Shown: positions 9,738-18,406, counted from the first letter of the stretch. The stretch is DNA of 64,000 nt from Maribacter aquivivus (GCF_900142175.1 NZ_FQZX01000001.1:1178001-1242000); one strand, 5' to 3'. The notes: a model not told the origin generated them from the sequence alone. Numbers and translations are program-made.

Positions 9738-9979
9738 ATAACCGTATTATCTTCAATAATATCAAGTGCTATATGCAAAGCCATTTCTCTTCTAATGGCA
9801 ATATGTGATCCGTTAACATTGATATAGATAGGGTCGTTTAATGGAGCTACTTGCACTAATTCTACAACGTTGCCAGGTAAACAACCTAGTTCTAGCAGTT
9901 TTATAGGTAGTAGGTTTTCAGTGAATTCTTTTATAATTCCCTTTTGACCTCTTTTTAAATGTGCGACTGTAGTTTCCAA
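9734..9979 (-). CDS. feoA: FeoA, SH3-like partner of FeoB
   Basis: 81 aa, SH3-like FeoA domain (LKRGQKGIIKEF near the start, ELGCLPGNVVELVQVAPLNDPIYI in the middle). The usable start is TTG at 9979: an in-frame TAA lies two codons upstream (9983-9985) and the next internal Met falls after the conserved core. A TTG start overlapped into a 4-nt coupled junction with feoB suggests modest initiation. FeoA binds the FeoB cytoplasmic domain and is needed for Fe(II) uptake in other bacteria. Confidence 0.93.
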   Translation of the reverse strand: METTVAHLKRGQKGIIKEFTENLLPIKLLELGCLPGNVVELVQVAPLNDPIYINVNGSHIAIRREMALHIALDIIEDNTVI

Positions 9980-10337
9980 TCTTTATTTAGATTCATTATA
10001 AGTAAGGCAAAAGTAATGGAAATAATATTATTACCTATACTTTTTAGCATAATTAACGGCTAATGCTTGGGCTAATCAATGGTTTTGTAAACCGATGTCG
10101 TTACAGATTAAAATCTGTGAAATATTATCTTAACTATACCGTTGAATATGTGTATTTTATTAACATATTAATTTTATATGATTGATTTAATGAGATATTC
10201 GGAATTGCCTTTTCTTTCTACAGATCAATGCTTCTAGAAAAAAGCGCAACATTTTGTAATTATAAAAATAACAATGCAATTATCTTAAAAGACCAGAAAA
10301 GAGTAATCAACTTAATTAAATACATAAATAACCAATT
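9980..10337. other. Divergent intergenic region between feoA and a secreted-protein gene
   Basis: 358 bp of AT-rich sequence without a credible ORF. It must hold the feo promoter (candidate -7 box at 10008-10015, minus strand) and the promoter of the gene at 10338. I saw no convincing Fur-type palindrome and no structured leader. Confidence 0.5.
10008..10015 (-). promoter_or_regulatory. Candidate -7 box (TACTTTTG) for feoAB
   Basis: Read on the minus strand this is TACTTTTG, an exact TAnnTTTG match 28 nt upstream of the feoA TTG start. No TTG element lies at the right spacing upstream, which could mean an activator-dependent or weak promoter. Confidence 0.35.
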
Positions 10338-11987
10338 ATGAAAAAACCATTATTAGTGCTATTCCTTTTTGGAACGATGTCCATTTTTGGGCAATCAACC
10401 AAAAGCAAGAATATTAAAGTGGCAATTCCTAGTTATGCAAAAAAACCTGTTCCCCAGAATGTAAATACGTATATGGGGGCATTTGCAAACTCAAAGAATG
10501 CTGCTTTACCTTTTACTGAAGAAGCCTTTAAAAATGCTTTGAAATTTCAAGATTTCACAAAATTAACAGATGAGAACGGAACGCCAGATTTTCTATTTGC
10601 GTTGAACGGATTGTCGATAAAAGATTTAAACTTAACAATATCTCGAAGTAAGGCAAATGAAACCTACAGTGTCTCTATTGTGCCTAAAGCAGATGCTGCA
10701 ATAGGGATATTGACCATGTTAAATGGTGAAAGTGTGCATTACAATCGTATTGCGGTTCTTCCAAAGGCAGATTCACAAGGAACAATTATTCCTGTAGTTC
10801 TTGATTTTACGTTCGAAGAAGAAGAGAAATATTTAACTTTTGCTAATGATGAACAGGCAAAAGGTACACCCTATTTGGTTGAAGAATATTTAAGAGTAAA
10901 CCTTGGTGATAATTTTTTGACTGAAACATTGGCGCCTGTACTTTATGAGGATTATGATATTAGAGCGAATACAGAATTTGAAAAATTCTATTTTATAAAA
11001 GATAAGAAGACAGAAGGTCTAGAAGATGAAACAAAAGCCAAGGTTGCGGACTTTGAAGAAATGTCTACTACTTTTACCAACTTGGAGCAATTAAGAGCAG
11101 GTAAAGAACAATTACATTCTTATAAAACGTATTGGGAAGAAAAATTAGCTGCCTATGATTTGTCAAGTAAGACAGGTAAAAAAGCAGGCTGGGGATTAAT
11201 CATGAACCTATATAACGTTGCTTTGATGCAAGAAGATTTTGAAGCTGCATCTAAGTATATGGAAATGGCTTTAGAGACCGAAGAAAAGAAATGGATAACG
11301 AGAGGGAAGAAAAATGCATTTGATAAACATTACGCAAGTTATGTTTTAAATTATGATAAAGATTCTGGAGAGCGTATCTATTCTGAAGGGTATACCGTTG
11401 ATCCAATCTTAGCAAAAATTGCCAAAAAAGAAGCTATTCAAGGCAATAATGTAGATAAGGCAGTAGGGTATGTAATTAAAGATGATGGTGAAAAGATGGA
11501 AGGTAAAATTTCCATGCGTTTTTCACCTCAAGAACAAGAAGGCGGTAATATTATGGATGTTAGTGGAGACACTACTGCAAAAAGAGTAACAGTTACTTAT
11601 GTAAATGCAAAAGGTAAAACCAAAAACGCTTCTTTGAAGTGTAAAGAGGTGTCTGAAATCGTAATTGAAGACAGAGTGTTTGAGCCCGTTAATCCTAAAA
11701 AAGGCTTTATCAAATCTACAGAAGCCGGCTTGTCCGGTTTTAATTTGAATAGTACAATTTTTATGCAACGCGTTTTCGTTGGTACAGGTATAAAACTATT
11801 TAAAGATTTAACAGATACAGATACCTATTATTTTAGCATTGATGGCGTTAAAAAGGCAGAAACAGCTAGTGCAGAATTTTTTGCTAGTTGTCCCGCACTT
11901 GCAGGACGTATTGAAGGTGGTGAGTTTTCAACATCTGAAGAAGATCAGATAAAGATTGCAAAAGCTTATTCTAACGAGTGTAAATAA
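10338..11987 (+). CDS. Secreted hypothetical protein with a TPR-like segment
   Basis: 549 aa. The signal peptide (MKKPLLVLFLFGTMSIFGQ) predicts export. Residues about 25-230 are mixed, and residues about 245-315 contain a helical hairpin with TPR-like spacing (GWGLIMNLYNVALMQEDFEA, then ASKYMEMALETEEKKW). Residues about 360-480 are beta-rich with the phrase 'GYVIKDDGEKMEGKISMRF', similar to a repeat found in other flavobacterial secreted proteins of unknown role. I do not recognise a family. It is monocistronic, bounded by the divergent feo operon and the shared terminator at 12008-12040. Confidence 0.75.
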   Translation: MKKPLLVLFLFGTMSIFGQSTKSKNIKVAIPSYAKKPVPQNVNTYMGAFANSKNAALPFTEEAFKNALKFQDFTKLTDENGTPDFLFALNGLSIKDLNLTISRSKANETYSVSIVPKADAAIGILTMLNGESVHYNRIAVLPKADSQGTIIPVVLDFTFEEEEKYLTFANDEQAKGTPYLVEEYLRVNLGDNFLTETLAPVLYEDYDIRANTEFEKFYFIKDKKTEGLEDETKAKVADFEEMSTTFTNLEQLRAGKEQLHSYKTYWEEKLAAYDLSSKTGKKAGWGLIMNLYNVALMQEDFEAASKYMEMALETEEKKWITRGKKNAFDKHYASYVLNYDKDSGERIYSEGYTVDPILAKIAKKEAIQGNNVDKAVGYVIKDDGEKMEGKISMRFSPQEQEGGNIMDVSGDTTAKRVTVTYVNAKGKTKNASLKCKEVSEIVIEDRVFEPVNPKKGFIKSTEAGLSGFNLNSTIFMQRVFVGTGIKLFKDLTDTDTYYFSIDGVKKAETASAEFFASCPALAGRIEGGEFSTSEEDQIKIAKAYSNECK

Positions 11988-12007
11988 GTTGGTATAGTTA
12001 TAATTAT

Positions 12008-12040
12008 AAAGTCCCCTGTACAATGTGTATGGGGGACTTT
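12008..12040. terminator. Bidirectional intrinsic terminator
   Basis: Perfect 9-bp stem AAAGTCCCC (12008-12016) / GGGGACTTT (12032-12040) with a 15-nt loop, placed between the convergent stops at 11987 and 12040. The T/A-rich flanks on both sides suit termination in both directions. Confidence 0.8.
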
Positions 12041-12714
12041 TACTTTTTATGAGATTCTTGAAGCACTTTAATATCTTCCATCAATTTTTCAATATCCTCC
12101 TTTTTTGTTCCATCATAGAAACCCCGAATTCTCTTTTTCTCATCTACTAAAATAAAGTTTTCGGTATGGATCATATCAAATGGTCCGCCATCACCATCAG
12201 TCTTTACGGCTAAATACGATTTACGGGCAAGGTCATAGATTTGTTTCTTATCGCCTGTAACTAAATTCCAATTGCTATCATCGACCCCTTTTTCCAAGGC
12301 ATATTTTTTTAATTGGGCAACAGAATCAATTTCTGGTGTTACCGAGTGCGATAATAACATTACATCAGAATCTTTACCAAGCGATTGTTGAAGATCTACC
12401 ATGTTTTTGGTCATGATCGGGCAAATGGTAGGGCAAGTGGTAAAGAAGAAATCTGCTACGTAAATTTTACCTTCGTAATTATCTTGGGTAATCGTTTCGC
12501 CATTTTGGTTCGTTAAAGAGAAATCGGCGATAGTGTGGTATTTTCTAACATGCTGTATCTCTTCAGCTACCAATTCGGCATTTACCATCGCAGGTGAATA
12601 GACCGGTAATAGCTTTACGGGTTGTAAGGCATTGTAAAAAAGATACATGATAACTGCAGAAATAGGTATCAGTACCAGACCAAATAATTTGAATTTAGCG
12701 AAAAAAGAACGCAT
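12040..12714 (-). CDS. SCO1/SenC family copper chaperone / thiol-disulfide protein
   Basis: 224 aa from ATG at 12714; a longer frame to a TTG at 12729 adds only five residues ahead of a good membrane anchor. Residues about 9-28 form one N-terminal transmembrane helix. The thioredoxin-like domain has the SCO copper ligands: Cys94 and Cys98 (FFFTTCPTICPIM) and His183 (DMIHTENFILVDE). In the family, SCO proteins deliver Cu to the CuA site of cytochrome oxidase subunit II or keep its thiols reduced; here the protein would face the periplasm. No oxidase genes lie next to it. Confidence 0.93.
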   Translation of the reverse strand: MRSFFAKFKLFGLVLIPISAVIMYLFYNALQPVKLLPVYSPAMVNAELVAEEIQHVRKYHTIADFSLTNQNGETITQDNYEGKIYVADFFFTTCPTICPIMTKNMVDLQQSLGKDSDVMLLSHSVTPEIDSVAQLKKYALEKGVDDSNWNLVTGDKKQIYDLARKSYLAVKTDGDGGPFDMIHTENFILVDEKKRIRGFYDGTKKEDIEKLMEDIKVLQESHKK

Positions 12715-12841
12715 AAGAATTTTTAACAAAGGTACGCTAGGACTATTTATTTTTCAAGCCAATTCACCCTGTCAGCTGATAAATTATTCATAAAATACCA
12801 CTCCCTCAGAGTGTTTCTTTTTTTTAGCGGTTGTAAAAATG

Positions 12842-12849
12842 TACTTTTG
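12842..12849 (+). promoter_or_regulatory. Candidate -7 box (TACTTTTG) for rseP
   Basis: Exact TAnnTTTG match 27 nt before the ATG at 12877. The region 19 nt upstream is a T-run without a clear TTTG. Confidence 0.4.
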
Positions 12850-12876
12850 TGCGATTTTAATTTTCAGGAAAAAAGA

Positions 12877-14229
12877 ATGAGCCCTATTATAATAAAGACA
12901 ATACAATTTTTTTTAAGCCTTTCTATACTTATAGTACTACACGAGTTAGGACATTTTATACCAGCAAAATATTTTAAAACAAGAGTAGAGAAATTCTACT
13001 TATTCTTTGATGTGAAGTTTTCGCTTTTCAAAAAGAAAATAGGGGAGACCGAATATGGTATTGGTTGGTTGCCTTTAGGCGGATATGTAAAAATATCTGG
13101 AATGATAGATGAAAGCATGGATAAAGAAGCCATGGCAGAAGAACCGAAAGAGTGGGAGTTTAGAAGCAAACCGGCTTGGCAGCGATTAATTATAATGTTA
13201 GGTGGTGTTACGGTTAATTTCATTTTAGCAGTAATTATTTTTATTGGTTTGGCGTATGCTTATGGAGAAAAGTATATTGCGAATGACAGTTTAAAAGACG
13301 GAGTTTGGATTACTGATACTACTTTGGGTGATGCTCTTGGTATAGAAACAGGTGATAAGGTTCTTGCTGTTGATGGTAAAGATATTAAGTCTTTAAGTAG
13401 TATTATGCCAGAAGTAGTTTATGGCGAAAAGATAACCTTAGAACGTAATGGTACTAAAATTGAAAAAGATATTCCGGTAGATTTTATCGAAACCATATCT
13501 AATAATAAGGAAAATGCTAGGTTTATTAATTATAGAATACCATTTATAATAAGAGAAATTCCTGAAGATTCTCAAAATAAGGATAGTGGATTTAAGGCTG
13601 GTGATGCAGTTGTTGATATTGCAGGTAAGACCGTAGAATTTCAAGATCAAGTTATACCTGTGCTTGCTGCCAATAAAGGAAAAAGTGTTCCTGTTGTAGT
13701 AATTCGTGATGGGAATAAAGTTACGCTGAATGCAAAAGTTTCTGAAGAAGGTAAGTTTGGGGTTTATGCCGGATTAGGTTCTATGGAGGAATATCAGGAG
13801 AAAGGTTATTTTAAAGTAGAAACATTGAACTACACTTTCGTAGAATCAATCCCAGCCGGATGGAACAAAGGTGTTAAGACCCTTACAGACTATATCAAGG
13901 GAATGAAGAAGATTTTCAACCCTGATACAGGTGCTTATAAAGAGGTTGGTGGTTTTGCTGCCATTGGTGGTATGTTTCCAGATACTTGGAACTGGCATCA
14001 GTTTTGGGCTACAACTGCGTTTATCTCGATTATTCTAGCATTTATGAATATACTGCCTATTCCTGCATTAGATGGCGGGCACGTTATGTTTTTGCTCTAT
14101 GAAATAGTTACAGGAAGAAAGCCAAGCGATAAGTTTTTAGAGTATGCTCAAGTAACAGGATTCTTTATTTTAATAGCTCTTTTACTGTTTGCAAATGGTA
14201 ATGATGTTTATAAATTGATATTTAAATAA
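12877..14229 (+). CDS. rseP: RIP metalloprotease RseP (site-2 protease)
   Basis: 450 aa from ATG at 12877, preceded by AGGAAAAAAG; a frame opening at GTG 12811 would add 22 residues that do not fit the family. The zinc site HELGH is at 22-26 within the first membrane helix, the third transmembrane region carries LPIPALDGGH, and two PDZ-like domains lie between (about 120-330). RseP cleaves membrane-embedded anti-sigma factors and signal-peptide remnants. The domain order and size match M50B proteases. The gene stands just upstream of tRNA-Asn. Confidence 0.95.
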   Translation: MSPIIIKTIQFFLSLSILIVLHELGHFIPAKYFKTRVEKFYLFFDVKFSLFKKKIGETEYGIGWLPLGGYVKISGMIDESMDKEAMAEEPKEWEFRSKPAWQRLIIMLGGVTVNFILAVIIFIGLAYAYGEKYIANDSLKDGVWITDTTLGDALGIETGDKVLAVDGKDIKSLSSIMPEVVYGEKITLERNGTKIEKDIPVDFIETISNNKENARFINYRIPFIIREIPEDSQNKDSGFKAGDAVVDIAGKTVEFQDQVIPVLAANKGKSVPVVVIRDGNKVTLNAKVSEEGKFGVYAGLGSMEEYQEKGYFKVETLNYTFVESIPAGWNKGVKTLTDYIKGMKKIFNPDTGAYKEVGGFAAIGGMFPDTWNWHQFWATTAFISIILAFMNILPIPALDGGHVMFLLYEIVTGRKPSDKFLEYAQVTGFFILIALLLFANGNDVYKLIFK

Positions 14230-14246
14230 AAAAACTTTTTAAATTA

Positions 14247-14277
14247 TTTGGCGAGTTTCAAAAAACTACTATATTTG
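14247..14277 (+). promoter_or_regulatory. Bacteroidota promoter of tRNA-Asn (TTTG-N19-TATATTTG)
   Basis: TTTG at 14247-14250 and TATATTTG at 14270-14277 separated by exactly 19 nt, the textbook -33/-7 arrangement of the Bacteroidota primary sigma factor. Transcription would start near 14284, about 26 nt before the tRNA. Confidence 0.8.
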
Positions 14278-14309
14278 CACCCGCTTTAGGAAACTAAAAC
14301 GGGTTATTT

Positions 14310-14383
14310 TCCTCCTTAGCTCAGTTGGTTAGAGCATCTGACTGTTAATCAGAGGGTCCTTGGTTCGAGTCCAAGAGGGGGAG
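14310..14383 (+). tRNA. tRNA-Asn (anticodon GTT)
   Basis: 74 nt that fold into a full cloverleaf: acceptor TCCTCCT/AGGGGGA, D stem GCTC/GAGC, anticodon stem TCTGA/TCAGA with loop CTGTTAA (anticodon GTT), 5-nt variable region, T stem CTTGG/CCAAG, discriminator G. CCA is not fully encoded, as is usual in this phylum. The 3' half from 14357 is shared with the repeat at 26394, so this tRNA is the integration target of the island, and its present 3' end was delivered by the element. Confidence 0.97.
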
Positions 14384-14432
14384 CAAAAAGCGAAATCCAA
14401 TCTATTTATTTAGGTTGGATTTTTTGTTTTTA
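14357..14432 (+). repeat. attL: 76-bp direct repeat covering the tRNA-Asn 3' end and its terminator
   Basis: Matches 26394-26469 over 76 bp with a single difference (T at 14370, C at 26407, in the tRNA T-loop). It restores both the tRNA 3' half and the downstream terminator, as tRNA-targeting elements do. Confidence 0.95.
14393..14432 (+). terminator. Terminator of tRNA-Asn
   Basis: Stem AAATCCAA (14393-14400) / TTGGATTT (14415-14422), extendable inward by T-G, C-G and T-A pairs, followed by a T-rich tract to 14431. It lies wholly inside the att repeat, so integration preserves it. Confidence 0.8.
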
Positions 14433-14490
14433 CGTAGTATTTGCAAGGCTTAACTGCATTATGAGTAATAACAGTACTTTCCAATTATAA

Positions 14491-14506
14491 GTCAACTTGT
14501 CAAGTT
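14491..14506. promoter_or_regulatory. Candidate integrase arm-type site, left
   Basis: GTCAACTTGTCAAGTT. Its core CAACTTGTCAA (14493-14503) recurs as a perfect reverse complement at 26354-26364 near the other end. On the excised circle the two would flank the att core in inverted orientation, as arm-type integrase or excisionase sites do. Confidence 0.45.
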
Positions 14507-14607
14507 ATTTGCCGAAATAAGGGACCCAATTCGAGACCCATGTAATATTTCGAGGGACCCACTTTCTGAATTGTACGCCAATTGTTTAACATTAAAACCA
14601 ATTGGTA

Positions 14608-15831
14608 ATGAAAAATCAAAGCTTATCCATCCTGTTCGTTATTAAACTGAACAAAAAGAACAAAAAGGGGATGTGTCCTCTGAATGTTAGAATCACCTAT
14701 TTAAAGAAACGAAAAGAAGCTTCTTCAGGTATAATGGTCAATCCATTACTGTGGGATTCCAAGCAACAGAGTAGTGCCTCTAGAGCTACTTCAGGTGAGC
14801 AAATTAACCAGCAGTTAGAAGTACAAGTAGCGGCAATTAGAAAGGCTTATTTGAAACTTCAATTAGGGAATGACGACTTTACAGTAGAGAATATATGGGA
14901 TATGTTTTTAGGTAAGGTTGAAAAGAAGAATGAATATGTGATATCTTATTTTGAGAAGTTTTTAGTTAAGAAGTCCAAGCTAATAGGTAAAGACCTTAAA
15001 ATGTCTACTTGGAAGAAGTCAGAATATGTTTGTGCTGACGTAGCAGCATTTATTAATTCTAAGTATCAGAAAAATGATTTCCCTTTAATTAAGCTAGACC
15101 AAACATTTTTAGATGATTTTGAATACTACCTTAAAACGGTAAAGAATCAGAAACAAGTAACAATAAACAAGTCGATACAAAGGTTCAGAAAACCTATTAA
15201 GATAGCCGTAGCTGAAGGATATCTTGTAAGTGACCCATTTGTAATGCATAAGCCTGGTCGGGTTAGAAAGGAAGTAATATTCCTTACAGAAGATGAATTG
15301 CAACTACTTGAAGAGTATAAATTCACACAGCCTAGACTACAATTGGTCAAAGATCTTTTCATCTTTTGTTGTTATACGGGATTAGCATACCACGAAATGG
15401 CAAACCTAAAAAGGGAACATATCATAAAGGGTTTTGACGGAAATGAATGGATAAAAATAAGGAGAGAGAAGACAAATAAACAAATATCAATACCATTGCT
15501 ACCTAGGGCTAAAGTTATCATGATTAAGTATAACGAGATGAATGATTATGTACTTCCAAGGTTTAGTAATCAAAAGATTAATTCTTACCTAAAAGAAATT
15601 GCGGGGATAGTAGGCATCAATAAATCAATTACTCACCATATTGCTCGAAAGACTTTTGCGTCAACTGTACTGCTTTATAACGATGTTCCAATGGAGATTG
15701 TTAGTGAGTTGTTAGGGCATTCAAGTATGAAAATTACTCAAGAGTATTATGGAATGATTGTTCAGAAGAGGGTTGGTGAGGAGATGGAGAGGGTTTCAAG
15801 AAAATTGGAGCAACGGCCAGGTTATGAGTAG
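14608..15831 (+). CDS. Tyrosine recombinase/integrase of the Bacteroidota mobile-element type
   Basis: 407 aa from ATG at 14608 (a TTG two codons upstream is less likely). Order: N-terminal arm-binding domain (about 1-85), SAM-like core-binding domain (about 100-200), catalytic domain (about 215-400). Catalytic signatures are HHIARKTFAS (His-x-x-Arg), LGHSSMKITQEYYG (His and the Tyr nucleophile) and a Lys in RREKTNKQ. The usual first Arg is replaced in TGLAYHEMANL; IntDOT of CTnDOT and many Bacteroidota integrases also lack it, so this is not a sign of decay. It reads inward from the tRNA attachment site and most likely integrates and excises the island. Confidence 0.95.
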   Translation: MKNQSLSILFVIKLNKKNKKGMCPLNVRITYLKKRKEASSGIMVNPLLWDSKQQSSASRATSGEQINQQLEVQVAAIRKAYLKLQLGNDDFTVENIWDMFLGKVEKKNEYVISYFEKFLVKKSKLIGKDLKMSTWKKSEYVCADVAAFINSKYQKNDFPLIKLDQTFLDDFEYYLKTVKNQKQVTINKSIQRFRKPIKIAVAEGYLVSDPFVMHKPGRVRKEVIFLTEDELQLLEEYKFTQPRLQLVKDLFIFCCYTGLAYHEMANLKREHIIKGFDGNEWIKIRREKTNKQISIPLLPRAKVIMIKYNEMNDYVLPRFSNQKINSYLKEIAGIVGINKSITHHIARKTFASTVLLYNDVPMEIVSELLGHSSMKITQEYYGMIVQKRVGEEMERVSRKLEQRPGYE

Positions 15832-15946
15832 GTGCGTGGGTTAGCACTTAATATTGCAAGTATAATCCAAGTCGGAATATCCTAAATAATTTTCAGAGTA
15901 GGCGATAAAAAATAATTACTCATAGCCACTGTTGGGCTTTCGTTTC

Positions 15947-17512
15947 TTATTTTTTTGAATCAACTAATTTTGCTTCTGGCATTCCTTTTAGACTTAAATC
16001 GACTAGGTCAGAAATGAATTTAGCGAAGGGTTGAATATTACCTTTAACACTTGCTTCCTCTAATGCGCTCATATAATCATTCCTTCTTTCAACAGGGATT
16101 ACAGTCCACGGATAATTTCCTGAAGCCAACATAGTATTCATTAAAAATCTTGCCATTCTTCCATTACCATCTGAATATGGGTGAATATATACAAAAAAGA
16201 AGTGACCCAATATTACTCTTGTTCCTGCATGATCTTCATTGATTAACAACTCAAATAATGCTGGCATTGCATCTCTCACAGCCTCCTTGCTCATTGGAAC
16301 ATGCCTTGAATTTGAAATATAAATAGGTCTATTTCTATAACCTGCTAAATCTGATGGCTTGCATAATCCAGATAAAACACTTGGAGAGAATAATTTTTGG
16401 TACCAAGTTGGATGATCCTTGTCTACTACTTTGCCTGCATTGGTACCATTTAGTATTTTTTCAATTGATGATTTAACTTCTTTGGATGCATCAAAATAGC
16501 CTTTTGCTGCCATTGCACTTTCAAGTTCTTTATGACCTTCATTTTCTAAAACATCCCACTCTCCGGTACTTACAAGTTCAATTAATTCCTCAGAAACTTT
16601 ATATCTTTCAATAGATAAAGAATGATAAGCATCGGTTTTGTATATTTCATCAATTGAATTTAAATATTCATTAATTTTAATTGGCTGGTCTGGTCCAGTA
16701 GGGAATTGCTCAACAATAGTTTCTCTGTATTTGGCCCACTTTAGTTTTATTCTATTAACATGTGGAGAACTCTTTAAGTCAGAAAGATTTACCACACATT
16801 TTTCTTCAAATGGATCAATTTCTCTAACATCATGATCTAATGCTTTCATTGTGCTAACAATTTCATCAGCAATTTTATCAATCCCAATATTTCGAAATGC
16901 GCCAGCTAACCTTCCAGCTGGCCTAGTATGAGCACCATCAAGCAAAGGACCTAGTATTTGAGAAGCATCTTTTATCATTAGTAGTGCTGCTCTGACATCA
17001 TTTGAATTAGAGGTGAACATAATAGGCTGAATATTGATTAATGATGATTCTAAATTGTAAACTCTGACATCATTTTTTTTATCTAAATTTTCTTTAGGTG
17101 GAACGTCTCCTTTTAACTCTAGAAGTTCAGTGTTGTAAAGAAGAGGAATAACTTTGTTTGGTCCGTTTGGGGATTTCGTGATAAGTTGTTCTGGAATAAT
17201 TGTGTTTCCAACGTGTAATAAGAGTGATTGCTCAGGTGAAAGACAATACTTTCCTTTGTATTTATCTTCTAAATACCTAGAACAAAAGTTCCAATAAGAT
17301 GTAAACCATGATGTAGACTCTCCTGGTTTGTCATTTGGATTAGTGAAAATGTACCATCCTTTCGATACTTCTTGTAAGAATCCATTTTTAGTTAATCTTT
17401 CTCTATGGGTTCTATTAATTTCAGAAGATTTAATAGCAACAATATTTTCATCTTGTTGAAGTTTCCGTAATTCTTTTAATGATGTTGCTAGTTTTTCTCC
17501 TGGTGTTGACAT
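15947..17512 (-). CDS. Fic-domain protein with N-terminal winged-helix, putative AMPylase/regulator
   Basis: 521 aa. Residues about 10-60 resemble the winged-helix of AbiEi-like antitoxins (SLKELRKLQQ, then LTKNGFLQEVSKGWYIF). The Fic active site HPYSDGNGR is at 444-452 with catalytic His444 and the anion-binding loop intact. An inhibitory-helix-like motif SLSIER lies at 298-303, where class II Fic proteins carry (S/T)xxxE(G/N); here Arg replaces Gly/Asn. Fic proteins usually transfer AMP to target hydroxyls. A stand-alone gene with its own DNA-binding-like domain, downstream of the 24-bp array, suggests self-regulation. Role in the island (toxin, regulator or defence) is unknown. Confidence 0.88.
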   Translation of the reverse strand: MSTPGEKLATSLKELRKLQQDENIVAIKSSEINRTHRERLTKNGFLQEVSKGWYIFTNPNDKPGESTSWFTSYWNFCSRYLEDKYKGKYCLSPEQSLLLHVGNTIIPEQLITKSPNGPNKVIPLLYNTELLELKGDVPPKENLDKKNDVRVYNLESSLINIQPIMFTSNSNDVRAALLMIKDASQILGPLLDGAHTRPAGRLAGAFRNIGIDKIADEIVSTMKALDHDVREIDPFEEKCVVNLSDLKSSPHVNRIKLKWAKYRETIVEQFPTGPDQPIKINEYLNSIDEIYKTDAYHSLSIERYKVSEELIELVSTGEWDVLENEGHKELESAMAAKGYFDASKEVKSSIEKILNGTNAGKVVDKDHPTWYQKLFSPSVLSGLCKPSDLAGYRNRPIYISNSRHVPMSKEAVRDAMPALFELLINEDHAGTRVILGHFFFVYIHPYSDGNGRMARFLMNTMLASGNYPWTVIPVERRNDYMSALEEASVKGNIQPFAKFISDLVDLSLKGMPEAKLVDSKK

Positions 17513-17834
17513 TTTTAAATCTTTATAAATGTATTTCTTTTCTAATATTTAATCTATGTAAATTATTCTATTAAATTTAGTGTTTATTAGCCTACTGTGT
17601 CGGACATTTGTTAGCCTAATATGTCGGACACTTACTAGCCTACTGTGTCGGACATTTGTTAGCCTAATATGTCGGACATTTGTTAGCCTACTGTGCAAAC
17701 ATAATATTTATAAGGGTTAAAAGCAATACATTATCACTATTAAGGTATTTAATTAAATAATTTAGAATAATAAATATTTGTTTTTTAAGTATTTTAATCA
17801 GAAGTTGTAGAAGTATATTTTGAGTTGGTTTTGC
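17513..17834. other. Intergenic region holding the 24-bp array
   Basis: 322 bp between the HTH gene and the Fic gene, both on the minus strand. Apart from the array at 17588-17696 it is very AT-rich with no ORF. It should contain the Fic promoter. Confidence 0.5.
17588..17696. repeat. 24-bp tandem (iteron-like) repeat array
   Basis: TAGCC starts at 17588, 17612, 17636, 17660 and 17684, exactly 24 bp apart: four full units and a partial fifth. Each full unit carries TGTCGGACA, a near-palindrome (TGTC-n-GACA). Units alternate between TACTGTGTCGG and TAATATGTCGG, giving a 48-bp higher-order period. There are no spacers, so this is not CRISPR. It may be an operator array, a replication origin or a recombinase-accessory site. 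Confidence 0.85.
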
Positions 17835-18107
17835 TTATTTATTCAAAATATCTAGAATTTCACTCCTTTTGTAATATACCCTATTTCCCATCCTGTAAGA
17901 AACTAATATTCCATGTTTTGTCCATTGGTGTAATGTAGGAAACGAAATTTTGAAATACTCAACTACCTCCTGTCTTGTCATAAGCTCAGTAGGCTCATTT
18001 GGCTGGTAACATTCTTTAATATTTTTTAATTCTTCCTCAATTTGTAAAAGTTTATCTAATACTAATTCCATTGCTTTTGGTAAATCTTCAAATCTCAAGT
18101 TGCTCAT
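17835..18107 (-). CDS. Excisionase/MerR-like helix-turn-helix protein
   Basis: 90 aa. An N-terminal helix (ELVLDKLLQIEEELKNIKE, likely dimerising) is followed by an HTH_17-type domain: LMTRQEVVEYFKISFPTLHQ, WTKHGILVSYRMGNRVYYKRSEI. Proteins of this type accompany Bacteroidota integrative elements and act as excisionases or transcription regulators. The gene lies upstream of the repeat array, whose palindromes are candidate binding sites for it. That link is inference. Confidence 0.88.
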   Translation of the reverse strand: MSNLRFEDLPKAMELVLDKLLQIEEELKNIKECYQPNEPTELMTRQEVVEYFKISFPTLHQWTKHGILVSYRMGNRVYYKRSEILDILNK

Positions 18108-18406
18108 AATAATATTTTTTAAAAATTAATTTTTTAACTTTTTTTTCAAAAAGCCATACACTTGATAAAGTACAAATCACCCCCCTACCCAATTATAAAA
18201 AGGGTTGCTAGGGTACTACTGGAAACGGATTAATTCTTCAAGACCCAAACTAAATAAGCTACTTATCTTTCAAGGGAGCTAACTTAACTTTTTGAGAATC
18301 ACTTCACCTAACTAAGACTGCACTCGCTTCGCTCGTGGAATAAAACTTATTTACCCTTGTTAAGTTCTGGGATAATAATATTCTTATCCTAGAATTAAAA
18401 TATTAA
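18108..18406. other. Divergent intergenic region
   Basis: About 300 bp between the divergently transcribed HTH gene and the 123-aa gene. It has a C-run (CCCCCCTACCC near 18180) and a CTCGCTTCGCTCG stretch near 18323, but no ORF or clear promoter. It should hold promoters for both directions. Confidence 0.4.

Noticed and set aside
14608..15831. Integrase as a pseudogene because the first catalytic Arg is missing.
   Set aside because: The same change is known in active Bacteroidota integrases such as IntDOT, and all other catalytic residues are in place.
17588..17696. Possible CRISPR array.
   Set aside because: Units are contiguous without spacers, only 24 bp long, and no cas gene is near.
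18320..18340. CTCGCTTCGCTCG stretch as a hairpin origin element.
   Set aside because: The pairing is imperfect and short; no supporting repeats surround it.
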